Shown here: positions 57,215 through 64,000 of the stretch, in pieces | Layout: each line of letters opens with the position of its first letter | Numbering within the stretch: position 1 is the first letter of the stretch | NCBI RefSeq assembly: GCF_000016905.1 | Contig: NC_009616.1 | Location: 1,178,001-1,242,000 of the forward strand | Length of the DNA: 64,000 nucleotides | DNA from: Thermosipho melanesiensis BI429 | GTDB taxonomy: Bacteria; Thermotogota; Thermotogae; Thermotogales; Fervidobacteriaceae | Reading direction: 5' to 3' | Made by a program: the position numbers and the translations under genes | The notes under the pieces: model-generated | What the model was told of the DNA's origin: nothing | The model's input: only the letters and a program-made list of their open reading frames with translations | The model's database searches: none

Positions 57215-59065
57215 ATGAAAAATAATACAATTTCAAAAAAGGAATTCTTTTCACCAATAAGTGCTTGGAAATTTCTCTTAAAAAAACCAGTTACTATAAA
57301 AGTTCCGTATGTGAAAAGAGAAGCTGCCGAAAGATACAGGGGCTTTCACATAAATGATTGGAATGAATGTATAGGGTGTGGAACATGTTCTAAAATTTGT
57401 CCAACTGATGCAATAAAAATGGTTGAAATTGAAGATTTGCCACAACAATATGGAGAAAAACCCCAAAGACCTGTTATTGATTATGGAAGATGCTCATTTT
57501 GTGCAATGTGTGTTGATATATGTACAACTGGTTCACTGAAAATGACTAGGGAATATGTACATATTTCGCCAAATCCAGAAGATTTTATCTTTGCCCCTAC
57601 TGAAGGGGGAATTCACGGGGTAAAAGATGTTCCAGTAGGTTGGACTAGAGATGATGATTCTGATCTTTTAGAACTAGAACGTGTTGAAATGGGAATGATA
57701 GAAGGGGAAGAAAGGTCAAAATCGTTTATAGAATATGTAAAGGGATACAGTAAAGAACAGGCAATGCACGAAGCTTCAAGATGTGTTGAGTGCGGAATAT
57801 GTACTGATAGATGTCCTCAGCATATGCAAATTCCAGAATATATAAAAGCTATTTGGAAAGATGATTTAAAAGATGCATTAAGGTGGCTTTTAAAGGGTGA
57901 TGAAAGTAATAATATGGTTGGTGCCAACCCATTTTCAGCGGTATGTGGAAGGGTTTGTACTCATAAATGTGAGGAAGCGTGTTCACTAGGAAATCGTGGA
58001 GAGGCAATAGCTATTAGATGGTTGAAAAGATATATTGTGGACAATGTACCTGATTATGAAAAAGTTCTTGAGGTAAATACTGTGAAAAAAGATAAAAAAG
58101 TTGCCATTGTTGGTTCAGGGCCTGCAGGTCTTTCTGCGGCGTACTTTTTGGCAACCCTGGGATATGAAGTTGAAGTGTTTGAGTCATTATCGAAACCCGG
58201 TGGGGTTATGAGGTATGGAATACCGTCCTATAGGTTGCCAGATGAGGCTTTAGATAAAGATATTGCATTTATTCAAGCATTAGGTGTAAAAATCCATGTA
58301 GGTGTTTCTGTGGGTAAAGATATTTCTCTTGAAAAATTGAGGGAAAAATACGATGCCGTATTTGTTTCCACAGGATTTACCCTTGGACGTTCTACAAAAG
58401 TTCCTGGAACAGAACATGAAGATGTGATTCAAGCTCTTCCACTTTTGAGAGAAATAAGAGATTATCTAAGAGGAGAAGGACCAAAGCCGAAGATACCAAG
58501 AAGTTTGGTAGTTATTGGTGGAGGTAACGTTGCAATGGATGTGGCACGTTCAATGGCAAGACTTCAAAAGATGGAATATGGCAAAGTCGATGTGAAGATA
58601 ACATCTCTTGAAAGAACATATGAAGAAATGCCAGCAGATATGGAAGAAATAGAAGAGGGGTCAGAAGAAGGAGTGGCATTTTATCCTGGATGGGGGCCGA
58701 TGAAAATAGTAATTGAAAATGATAAGGTTAAAGGTGTAGAGTTGAAGAAATGTTTGGAAGTGTTTGATGAAAATGGAAGATTTAATCCAAGGTTCGATGA
58801 AAGCAATAAAATGGTTTTAGATGCGGATATGGTAGTAGAGGCAATTGGGCAAGCCCCAGATTATGATTATTTACCTGAAGAAGTTAAATCTAAGATTGAA
58901 TTTGTAAGAGGAAGGTTGCTAACAAACGAATATAGACAAACGTCTGTTGAATGGTTATTTGCAGGTGGAGATATTGTGCATGGGCCAGATATAATTCATG
59001 CAGTAGCTGATGGATACTGGGCCGCAAGAGGTATTGATAAGTTTTTAAGTAAAGGGGGGAAATAG
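57215..59065 (+). CDS. Fusion of a two-cluster ferredoxin (NuoI/MbhN-like) with a GltD/NfnB-type flavoprotein
   Basis: A 616-residue soluble protein. Residues 45-120 hold two 4Fe-4S sites (CIGCGTCSKICP and CSFCAMCVDIC), like MbhN/NuoI. From about residue 185 a GltD/NfnB-like part begins with CVECGICTDRCP and later cysteines (CGRVCTHKCEEACSLG), then the FAD fold VAIVGSGPAGLSAAYFLATLGYEVEVFE and the NAD(P)H fold VVIGGGNVAMDVARSMARL, and ends AGGDIVHGPDIIHAVADGYWAARGID. It would let NAD(P)H or NAD(P)+ exchange electrons with the membrane complex. ATG 57215 follows GGAGGTG. Confidence 0.92.
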   Translation: MKNNTISKKEFFSPISAWKFLLKKPVTIKVPYVKREAAERYRGFHINDWNECIGCGTCSKICPTDAIKMVEIEDLPQQYGEKPQRPVIDYGRCSFCAMCVDICTTGSLKMTREYVHISPNPEDFIFAPTEGGIHGVKDVPVGWTRDDDSDLLELERVEMGMIEGEERSKSFIEYVKGYSKEQAMHEASRCVECGICTDRCPQHMQIPEYIKAIWKDDLKDALRWLLKGDESNNMVGANPFSAVCGRVCTHKCEEACSLGNRGEAIAIRWLKRYIVDNVPDYEKVLEVNTVKKDKKVAIVGSGPAGLSAAYFLATLGYEVEVFESLSKPGGVMRYGIPSYRLPDEALDKDIAFIQALGVKIHVGVSVGKDISLEKLREKYDAVFVSTGFTLGRSTKVPGTEHEDVIQALPLLREIRDYLRGEGPKPKIPRSLVVIGGGNVAMDVARSMARLQKMEYGKVDVKITSLERTYEEMPADMEEIEEGSEEGVAFYPGWGPMKIVIENDKVKGVELKKCLEVFDENGRFNPRFDESNKMVLDADMVVEAIGQAPDYDYLPEEVKSKIEFVRGRLLTNEYRQTSVEWLFAGGDIVHGPDIIHAVADGYWAARGIDKFLSKGGK

Positions 59066-59066
59066 T

Positions 59067-59570
59067 ATGTCTATAGAAGATATTTTAAAGGTTGCGGAAA
59101 ATTTTGAAATAGAGGGATTCAGATTTTATGGAGAAAAAAAAGAAGAAATAAGAAGTAAGTTGGCAAAAGAGGTGCTTGATTTTTTGCAAGAAATGGAAAA
59201 GGAGCATACAGAATATATAAGGAATTTAAGAAAGGCTATGGAGAATAATGAAAAAATACCGGTTGCAGATGTTGATAGAACAAAGAATTTTTTCGAGGAA
59301 AGATTAAAAGGCCAAGCAATTGAAGAGACACCTTCAGAAGATGATTTGAAAGATTTATCCATTTTACGAATGGCACTTTTGATTGAAAAAGATTTTGTAA
59401 ATTATTATGATAAAGCATCAAAAAAAGCAGAAGAAATAGGAAATTTAGAGTTAAAAGAAATACTTGAAAATTTAAGATCCTGGGAAGAGTCTCATGTAAA
59501 ACTTGTTGAAGAATTAATTCAAAGAATTTATGATAAAAATAGGTTAGATTTGGGATTTTATCCCTTTTAA
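59067..59570 (+). CDS. Ferritin-like/rubrerythrin-type diiron protein
   Basis: A 167-residue four-helix protein of the rubrerythrin-like ferritin group without a rubredoxin domain. Helices carry the metal pattern FEIEGFRFYG, LQEMEKEHTEYIRNL, ALLIEKDFVNYYDKA and SWEESHVKLVEELI (EExxH-type pairs). It lies 1 base after the fusion flavoprotein and ends the operon, so it may receive electrons or guard the complex against peroxide. Its role within the operon is a guess. Confidence 0.85.
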   Translation: MSIEDILKVAENFEIEGFRFYGEKKEEIRSKLAKEVLDFLQEMEKEHTEYIRNLRKAMENNEKIPVADVDRTKNFFEERLKGQAIEETPSEDDLKDLSILRMALLIEKDFVNYYDKASKKAEEIGNLELKEILENLRSWEESHVKLVEELIQRIYDKNRLDLGFYPF

Positions 59571-59596
59571 ACCTGGCTTTAAGCCAGGTTTTTTTT
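59569..59596. terminator. Shared terminator after the Mbs-like operon
   Basis: AACCTGGCT / AGCCAGGTT with a TTA loop is followed by seven T. It also overlaps the stop of the convergent MobA-like gene. Confidence 0.9.
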
Positions 59597-60184
59597 GTAA
59601 TCAATATCTTTGATAATTCTTTTAGTAGTAGATGGTATTTTTTTCAGCAGTTCAGGATGCTTTTTTATTAATTGACTGACACCTTTATCTCCATGCAATT
59701 TTAAAATTTCCTCAAATAACTCTTTGTGTATTAAAGTGGGAAATCCTTTTTTTTCAAAAAAAAATGGAGCAATTATTTTGTTTTTATTATCTGTGTATTC
59801 TAAGATTTTTAAAACGTCTTTTTTTAAAATAAAAGGCATGTCTGCAAGAAAAACTGCCACATAATCAGGAATTACATTTAAACTGAGAATATATTTTATT
59901 GCTGCTTTTAATGATGATGAAATCCCCTCTTTATAGTTTTTATTTTTGATTATTATTACATTTTCAGGTATTTTGAAGTTGTTTTTAATATTTTCCCAAT
60001 TATCATTGACTACCATTATGTTTTGTGTAAAATTTAGAGATAAAACCAGATCCAAAACTACTTGTAACATATTTTTTCCTTTTATATTATGAAGGAATTT
60101 TATGCCTTTATACCTTTTTCCTTCGCCAGCGGCCAAAATTATCGAATATATTTTTTTTCTAGTTCTAGGAGAAATTTTTTCCAT
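59579..60184 (-). CDS. MobA/MocA-like NTP transferase
   Basis: A 201-residue nucleotidyltransferase of the MobA-like group that adds GMP or CMP to molybdopterin in known relatives. The N-terminal IILAAGEGKRYKGIKFLHNIKGKNML is the NTP-binding loop, VAVFLADMPFILKKDVLK the metal-binding aspartate strand, and GDKGVSQLIKKHPELL a usual C-terminal turn. ATG 60184 follows CGGGAGGT and lies inside the end of ogt (46-base overlap). No molybdenum enzyme genes are near, so the substrate is uncertain. Confidence 0.82.
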   Translation of the reverse strand: MEKISPRTRKKIYSIILAAGEGKRYKGIKFLHNIKGKNMLQVVLDLVLSLNFTQNIMVVNDNWENIKNNFKIPENVIIIKNKNYKEGISSSLKAAIKYILSLNVIPDYVAVFLADMPFILKKDVLKILEYTDNKNKIIAPFFFEKKGFPTLIHKELFEEILKLHGDKGVSQLIKKHPELLKKIPSTTKRIIKDIDYKKNLA

Positions 60185-60576
60185 TTTATACCTCCCGAGA
60201 ATCCCCCAATATCGTTTTTTCCTACTACTCTGTGACACGGTATGTAAATTGGTAAAAGGTTTGCTTTCATTGCAAATCCAATGATTCTTGGATTTAAATT
60301 TAAGACCTTTGCAACTTCACCATAAGTCATAGTCTCCCCATATGGAATTTTTCTTACATAATTCCATATTTTTAAAAATACAGGTCCTCCTTTTAATTCA
60401 ACTTCAAAATCGAAAAATTTTCTTTTTCCCTTTAAATATTCTATAATTTGCTTTGTGAAATTGTTTTCTGTTAATTCCTCGTAGGATTTTTCATTACTAA
60501 ATGATATTTTTTTCAGTTTGTTGCTTTCAACGTTTAAAAGGATAGTACCTATGTCAACTATTATTTTGTATGTTAT
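60139..60576 (-). CDS. ogt: Methylated-DNA--protein-cysteine methyltransferase, apparent ATA start
   Basis: A DNA repair alkyltransferase of about 145 residues that takes alkyl groups from O6-alkylguanine onto its own cysteine. The active site is IPCHRVVG near residue 115, preceded by TYGEVAKVLNLNPRIIGFAMKANLL and followed by GGFSGGIKWKKFLLELE. The N-terminal half (TYKIIVDIGTILLNVESNKLKKISF, then GGPVFLKIWNYVRKIPYGET) is intact, but in this frame no ATG, GTG or TTG occurs between the upstream stop at 60631 and codon 83. ATA 60574-60576 with AAAGGGTG 8 bases before is the best start. Confidence 0.82.
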   Translation of the reverse strand: MTYKIIVDIGTILLNVESNKLKKISFSNEKSYEELTENNFTKQIIEYLKGKRKFFDFEVELKGGPVFLKIWNYVRKIPYGETMTYGEVAKVLNLNPRIIGFAMKANLLPIYIPCHRVVGKNDIGGFSGGIKWKKFLLELEKKYIR

Positions 60577-60690
60577 AGTTTCACACCCTTTCTTTTGAAG
60601 GATGAGATTAAAATTCTTGTTATTTATGAGTTATAATTATTTTGTTTTTTATAAATTATATCAAAAATTAAACCCAGAATCGTTAACTTT

Positions 60691-60718
60691 TTCAAATTTC
60701 TTTAAAATGTTATATAAT
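60691..60718 (+). promoter_or_regulatory. Promoter of the GH20 operon
   Basis: TTCAAA (60691-60696), 16 bases, TATAAT (60713-60718); the start codon follows 18 bases later with GAGGTG in between. The -35 is poor. Confidence 0.45.
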
Positions 60719-60736
60719 GAAAATGAGGTGATAGAT

Positions 60737-62551
60737 ATGATATTAATTCCTAGGCCAAAAAAGTTTGAAATAAAAGATGATGTTTTTGAATTCAAATCTG
60801 GAGAGTATATTTTTTTATCAACAAAGAACTTATTTAAAAGTGCAGAGAAGGTAAAAAGGGTGTTAAAAGATTTTGGCGTTGAACTTTTTATTTCATACTA
60901 TAAAGGAAGTAAAACTTCTATATATGTTGAGGTAGAAAGGGGAAAAATAAAGGAAAAATCAGGGTATAAATTAATAGTTTCTTCAGATGGCGTAAAGGTA
61001 TATGGTAATAATAATCTTGGAGTTCATTATGGACTTATGACTCTTGTTCAGATAATAAGGAACTATGGTAATACAATTCCTTTTATGGAAATACATGATT
61101 GGCCGGATATAGAAAATAGAGGAGTATTGATTGATATAAGCAGAGATAAGGTGCCTAAATTAGAAACATTATATTATATTGTTGATCTTTTGTCGGAATT
61201 AAAATATAATCAATTCCAGCTATATACCGAGCATACATTTGCATATCGTGAACATGAGAAAGTTTGGAGAGATTATTCACCATTTACTAGTGAAGATATT
61301 ATTAAACTTGATAAATATTGTAAGGAAAGATTCATTGAACTTGTTCCTAATCAAGCTTCATTTGGTCATATGGAAAAATGGTTAAGCCATAATGAATATA
61401 GTTATTTAGCTGAAACGTTTGAATTTAATACTTCATGTGGGGAACATTATAGTCATCCTTTTACATTGTCACCTGCCGTTAGTGATTCAATTGAGTTTTT
61501 AGATTCTTTGTATAGGGAATTACTTCCGCATTTTTCGAGTAAACATTTTAATGTGAATGCAGATGAAACGTTTGATTTATGTCAAGGTAAATCAAAACCA
61601 TTATGTGAGAAACACGGTAAAGGAAAGGTTTATCTGAGTTTTGTTTTAAAGATATATAATTTGGTAAAAAAATATGGAAAAAAAATGATGGTGTGGGCGG
61701 ATATATTAAAAAATTATCCAGAATTATTTAATGATTTACCTAAAGATGTTGTGTATTTAATTTGGGGATATGAAAAAGATCATAATTTTGATGCTGAGTG
61801 TGAGTTATTTAGAGGATTTGAATTTTATGTATGTCCAGGTACTTCGAGTTGGAATTCTTTTTTAGGAAGACTGGAAAATGCGCTTTTAAACATAAAAAAT
61901 GCAACAGAAAGTGGATTGAAATATGGTGCTAAAGGAATTTTAGTTACGGATTGGGGGGATAATGGTCATTGGCAACATTTACCTATTTCTTTTCCCGGAT
62001 TTTTTTATACTTCAGCTGTTTCATGGGGTTTTGATAAGAATCAAGATATAGATCTAAAAGAAGCTTTGTCTTTATATTTTGGAGAACAAGTTTCTGAAAT
62101 ATTATTGGAAGTTGGTAATGCTTATAAATTACTTGAGTTTGAAGTTCCAAATTCTTCTATTTTTGCATTGGTTTTCATAAAGCCTGAATTTATAAATAAA
62201 AAGTTTATTTCTAAGTTAAAGATAGAAGCTCTTGTAAAGACTAAAGATTATTTAGAAGAAAGATTATCAAAGATAAATATCTTGAATGATAATTTAATAA
62301 AATATGAATTAAAAAATGCCATTGAATTTTCTATCTTAGCAATTGAAATACTTTTATCAGCAAGAAAATCAAAATTAGATAGCTTAGAAGGTATTTCGCC
62401 GGTTGCAAGGGAAGAATTTTCAATAAGATTAGAAAAATTGATTAATGAATTTGAAAAAATTTGGCTTAAGAGAAACAAAATGGGAGGTTTAAGCTATAGC
62501 ATAGAAAAGTTAAGAAAGATCCAAAATATTTTTAAGGAGTTAAAAAAATGA
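60737..62551 (+). CDS. Glycoside hydrolase family 20 beta-N-acetylhexosaminidase
   Basis: A 604-residue GH20 enzyme. It has an N-terminal GH20b-type domain (IPRPKKFEIKDD to about 110) and a TIM barrel with WPDIENRGVLIDISRDKVPK and the catalytic D276-E277 pair in FNVNADETFDLC. No signal peptide is visible, so it probably acts inside on chito-oligomers, muropeptides or glycan fragments. ATG 60737 follows GAGGTG at 60725; the open frame runs 45 codons further upstream across the promoter. It overlaps the next gene by 4 bases. Confidence 0.9.
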   Translation: MILIPRPKKFEIKDDVFEFKSGEYIFLSTKNLFKSAEKVKRVLKDFGVELFISYYKGSKTSIYVEVERGKIKEKSGYKLIVSSDGVKVYGNNNLGVHYGLMTLVQIIRNYGNTIPFMEIHDWPDIENRGVLIDISRDKVPKLETLYYIVDLLSELKYNQFQLYTEHTFAYREHEKVWRDYSPFTSEDIIKLDKYCKERFIELVPNQASFGHMEKWLSHNEYSYLAETFEFNTSCGEHYSHPFTLSPAVSDSIEFLDSLYRELLPHFSSKHFNVNADETFDLCQGKSKPLCEKHGKGKVYLSFVLKIYNLVKKYGKKMMVWADILKNYPELFNDLPKDVVYLIWGYEKDHNFDAECELFRGFEFYVCPGTSSWNSFLGRLENALLNIKNATESGLKYGAKGILVTDWGDNGHWQHLPISFPGFFYTSAVSWGFDKNQDIDLKEALSLYFGEQVSEILLEVGNAYKLLEFEVPNSSIFALVFIKPEFINKKFISKLKIEALVKTKDYLEERLSKINILNDNLIKYELKNAIEFSILAIEILLSARKSKLDSLEGISPVAREEFSIRLEKLINEFEKIWLKRNKMGGLSYSIEKLRKIQNIFKELKK

Positions 62552-63291
62552 ATGTGAAAATTTTATGTAATGATGAGGCAAAAGATGGTTTTTACGAAGA
62601 ACATGGTTTATCAATATTGGTAAACGATGAGATACTTTTTGATACAGGTGCAAGTGATGTTTTTATAAAAAATGCAAAAAAGATGAAAGTGGATCTTAGA
62701 GGTATTAAAAAAATAGTCGTTTCCCATGGTCATTATGACCATGTAGGTGGTTTAAAGTATTTGATTGGAAAAGTTAATGCGCCAGTGTATATTCACAAAA
62801 ATGCTGTTATTCCAAAGTACAGTGGTGATCGATTTGTTGGAAGTCCTTTTGAAATAGAAAATCTTAAATTAGAAAAGAAATTTATAAAGGGAAATATAAA
62901 AATAGATAATCTTTATGTCATAAATAACGTTCCACTTGAAAAAAATACAATTGATAAAAAGTATAAAATAAATGGGGGACGTGATTTTTTTCATGATGAG
63001 ATAAATATAGTTATTGATAATATTCTTTTTACAGGGTGTGCTCATAGAGGAATTGAAAATATTTTGAAGGTCGCTTTAAAAACTCATGCTATAAAATATG
63101 TAATTGGAGGATTTCACCTTATAAATGCTTCTTTAGAGAGAATAAGAAATATTGTAGAAATTTTTGGAAAAAATAATTTGGTTGTTATTCCTTTACACTG
63201 CACAGGTGTCAAAGCAATATCCATAATGAAAAGTATCCTTAAAGAAAATTGCATAATTTTAAAGGCAGGTGATGAGTGGGATTTGTTATGA
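62548..63291 (+). CDS. MBL-fold metallohydrolase (DHPPM-synthase-like)
   Basis: A 247-residue metallo-beta-lactamase fold protein with VVSHGHYDHVGGLKYL near residue 58, TGCAHRGIENILK near 160, GFHL and a C-terminal PLHCTG. This set resembles the group annotated as 7,8-dihydropterin-6-yl-methyl ribofuranosylaminobenzene phosphate synthase-like, found in archaea and Thermotogae. The actual substrate is unknown. ATGA coupling links it to GH20 and to the PadR gene. Confidence 0.85.
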   Translation: MNVKILCNDEAKDGFYEEHGLSILVNDEILFDTGASDVFIKNAKKMKVDLRGIKKIVVSHGHYDHVGGLKYLIGKVNAPVYIHKNAVIPKYSGDRFVGSPFEIENLKLEKKFIKGNIKIDNLYVINNVPLEKNTIDKKYKINGGRDFFHDEINIVIDNILFTGCAHRGIENILKVALKTHAIKYVIGGFHLINASLERIRNIVEIFGKNNLVVIPLHCTGVKAISIMKSILKENCIILKAGDEWDLL

Positions 63292-63650
63292 GTAAGAAAG
63301 GAGCTGGAAAATATAGAAAAAAATTTATCGAACCATTTGTATTGTTAATTATAGCGGAAAATCCGATGCATGGTTATGAAATTGCCAATAAGCTCTTTGA
63401 GTATGGAATTGAACTAACTGGTCTTGGGCAAATGGGGAATATTTATAGGATTCTTTCAAAATTGGAAAGTGAAGGATTTGTAATTTCTAAATGGGATAAT
63501 TCATCTCAAGGACCATCAAAGAAAATTTATTATATAACTAAAAAAGGAATTGAACAATTGCTGGTTAGTAAAGATGAATTTATCAATATAATATCTAAAT
63601 TAGAGACTTTTATTGAAAAAGTTTCCAAGTTTACTGAAAATGTTTATTGA
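63288..63650 (+). CDS. PadR-family transcriptional regulator (second)
   Basis: A 120-residue PadR protein: LLIIAENPMHGYEIANKLFEYGI, then GNIYRILSKLESEGFVISKWDNSSQGPSKKIYYITKKGIEQL and a helical dimerisation tail. ATG 63288 overlaps the MBL stop by 4 bases. It differs clearly from the PadR at 43809. It precedes a promoter region with repeated TTACATA half-sites, so it may control the next gene or its own operon. Confidence 0.88.
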   Translation: MSKKGAGKYRKKFIEPFVLLIIAENPMHGYEIANKLFEYGIELTGLGQMGNIYRILSKLESEGFVISKWDNSSQGPSKKIYYITKKGIEQLLVSKDEFINIISKLETFIEKVSKFTENVY

Positions 63651-63674
63651 CTTTTTCACAAGCAGTTGTATAAT
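63647..63674 (+). promoter_or_regulatory. Promoter upstream of the flavin oxidoreductase gene
   Basis: TTGACT (63647-63652), 16 bases, TATAAT (63669-63674). A second TATAAT lies at 63701-63706. The start codon is 93 bases after the first -10, leaving room for a leader with repeats. Confidence 0.6.
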
Positions 63675-63678
63675 TTAA

Positions 63679-63748
63679 ATGTATATATATGTAAATTGTA
63701 TATAATATTGTGAAAAATATATCATTATGTTACATACATATTACATAC
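63679..63748. repeat. Repeated PadR-like half-sites
   Basis: ATGTATATATATGTAA (63679-63694) is followed by the tandem 11-bp repeat ATGTTACATAC / ATATTACATAC (63727-63748). TTACATA appears in both orientations. The 11-bp spacing is one DNA turn, as expected of a protein-binding array. Confidence 0.5.
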
Positions 63749-63766
63749 TATTGGGGAGGGATTTTT

Positions 63767-64000
63767 ATGAAGAAGTACGATGTAATAATAATTGGTGGAA
63801 GTGCGGCAGGGATAGTTGCTGCAACAACGGGAAAGTGTTGTTATAAAGATAAAAGTTTTTTAATGATTAGAAAAGACAGGGATGCTTTAGTTCCGTGTGG
63901 GATTCCATATGTGTTTGGAGTATTGGGAACAACTCAGAAAAACATAATTCCTCTCGAAGCAATTACAAAATCTGGAGTTGAATTTTTAAATGACGAGGTA
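63767..64000 (+). CDS. FAD/NAD(P)-dependent disulfide oxidoreductase, N-terminal part (cut by window end)
   Basis: The first 78 residues are visible: KKYDVIIIGGSAAGIVAATTGK is the FAD-binding Rossmann loop, and ALVPCGIPYVFG is like the single redox cysteine motif of CoA-disulfide reductases and NADH oxidases. The ribosome site GGGGAGGG lies 8 bases upstream. It continues past the edge, so the full type (CoA-disulfide reductase, NADH oxidase or NADH-dependent sulfur reductase) cannot be settled. Confidence 0.85.
   Translation, partial: MKKYDVIIIGGSAAGIVAATTGKCCYKDKSFLMIRKDRDALVPCGIPYVFGVLGTTQKNIIPLEAITKSGVEFLNDEV

Noticed and set aside
48611-59570. Reading the operon as NADH dehydrogenase complex I or as a hydrogen-producing Mbh
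   Set aside because: NuoE/F/G are absent from the cluster and Mrp subunits are present, against complex I. The missing NiFe cysteines argue against Mbh.
60602-60736. N-terminal extension of the GH20 frame from ATG 60602
   Set aside because: It covers the promoter and has no ribosome site, while ATG 60737 has GAGGTG and begins with the GH20 domain.
63679-63748. CRISPR-like reading of the repeated TTACATA units
   Set aside because: Units are 11 bp with no unique spacers, so a regulator array is the better reading.

Overview
The window looks like chromosomal DNA of a low-GC, anaerobic, thermophilic member of the Thermotogae, most likely Thermosipho or a near relative. This is inference, resting on the very AT-rich codon use, a fused catalytic-regulatory aspartate carbamoyltransferase of the Thermotoga type, a membrane complex of the archaeal Mbh/Mbx(Mbs) family, NuoE/NuoF-type hydrogenase-like modules, and an anaerobe-style oxygen defence operon. 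Genes are tightly packed, often overlap by 1-11 bases, use ATG, GTG and TTG starts behind strong GGAGGTG sites, and most transcription units end in clear intrinsic hairpins. I saw no rRNA, tRNA or CRISPR array.

Layout. (1) 2-5468, + strand: an informational operon rimO-pgsA-thpR-recA-recX-rny after the tail of an unknown gene. (2) 5499-6868, - strand: an orphan MalK/MsmX-type ATPase and a Phd/YefM-like antitoxin without an obvious toxin, next to an 18-bp perfect palindrome. (3) 7013-10050, +: a radical SAM protein with its likely TetR regulator, ribosomal protein L31, an S1-domain protein and an unknown small ORF. (4) 10081-14894, -: a five-gene NuoE/thioredoxin-like ferredoxin/NuoF/NuoE/NuoF operon with no hydrogenase catalytic subunit; the last NuoF is degenerate in its accessory clusters. 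(5) 15046-29256, -: a 15-gene, 14-kb unit from metG to ftcD in which no intergenic gap exceeds about 14 bases; it mixes tRNA charging, gyrase, LexA, cell wall and metabolic genes. (6) 29476-34851, +: a family-5 peptide/oligosaccharide ABC transporter. (7) 34868-37506, -: the fused aspartate carbamoyltransferase and a membrane HD-GYP-like protein.

(8) 37759-41250, +: PerR/Fur regulator, peroxiredoxin, rubredoxin, flavodiiron protein, ferritin, a tiny winged-helix protein and superoxide reductase, which together form a reductive oxygen, superoxide and peroxide removal pathway plus iron storage. (9) 41504-42020, +: two Gly/Arg/Tyr-rich small proteins behind a perfect consensus promoter that carries an operator-like palindrome. 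(10) 42038-46521: a Cache-HD-GYP protein (-), then a PadR regulator, thymidine kinase and a secreted 5'-nucleotidase with a LysM domain (+). (11) 46629-47030: a decayed IS200/IS605 TnpB relic. (12) 47036-48318, -: a LUD-domain protein and the redox repressor Rex, with a good Rex operator upstream of rex.

(13) 48611-59570, +: a 14-gene membrane energy-conversion operon of the Mbx/Mbs type: Mrp-like antiporter subunits, NuoH/B/C/D-like subunits, a fusion of a two-cluster ferredoxin with a GltD/NfnB-like flavoprotein, and a ferritin-like protein. The NuoD/hydrogenase-large-subunit homologue has lost half of the NiFe-ligand cysteines, so it should not be a hydrogenase. (14) 59579-60576, -: a MobA-like nucleotidyltransferase and an Ogt-type DNA alkyl transferase that has no ATG, GTG or TTG start. 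(15) 60737-64000, +: a GH20 hexosaminidase, an MBL-fold hydrolase, a PadR regulator, and the start of a flavin disulfide oxidoreductase behind repeated PadR-like sites.

The unifying theme is redox balance in a fermentative anaerobe: Rex senses NADH/NAD+, the NuoEF-type modules and the Mbs-like complex handle ferredoxin and NAD(P)H electrons, and the PerR operon deals with accidental oxygen.
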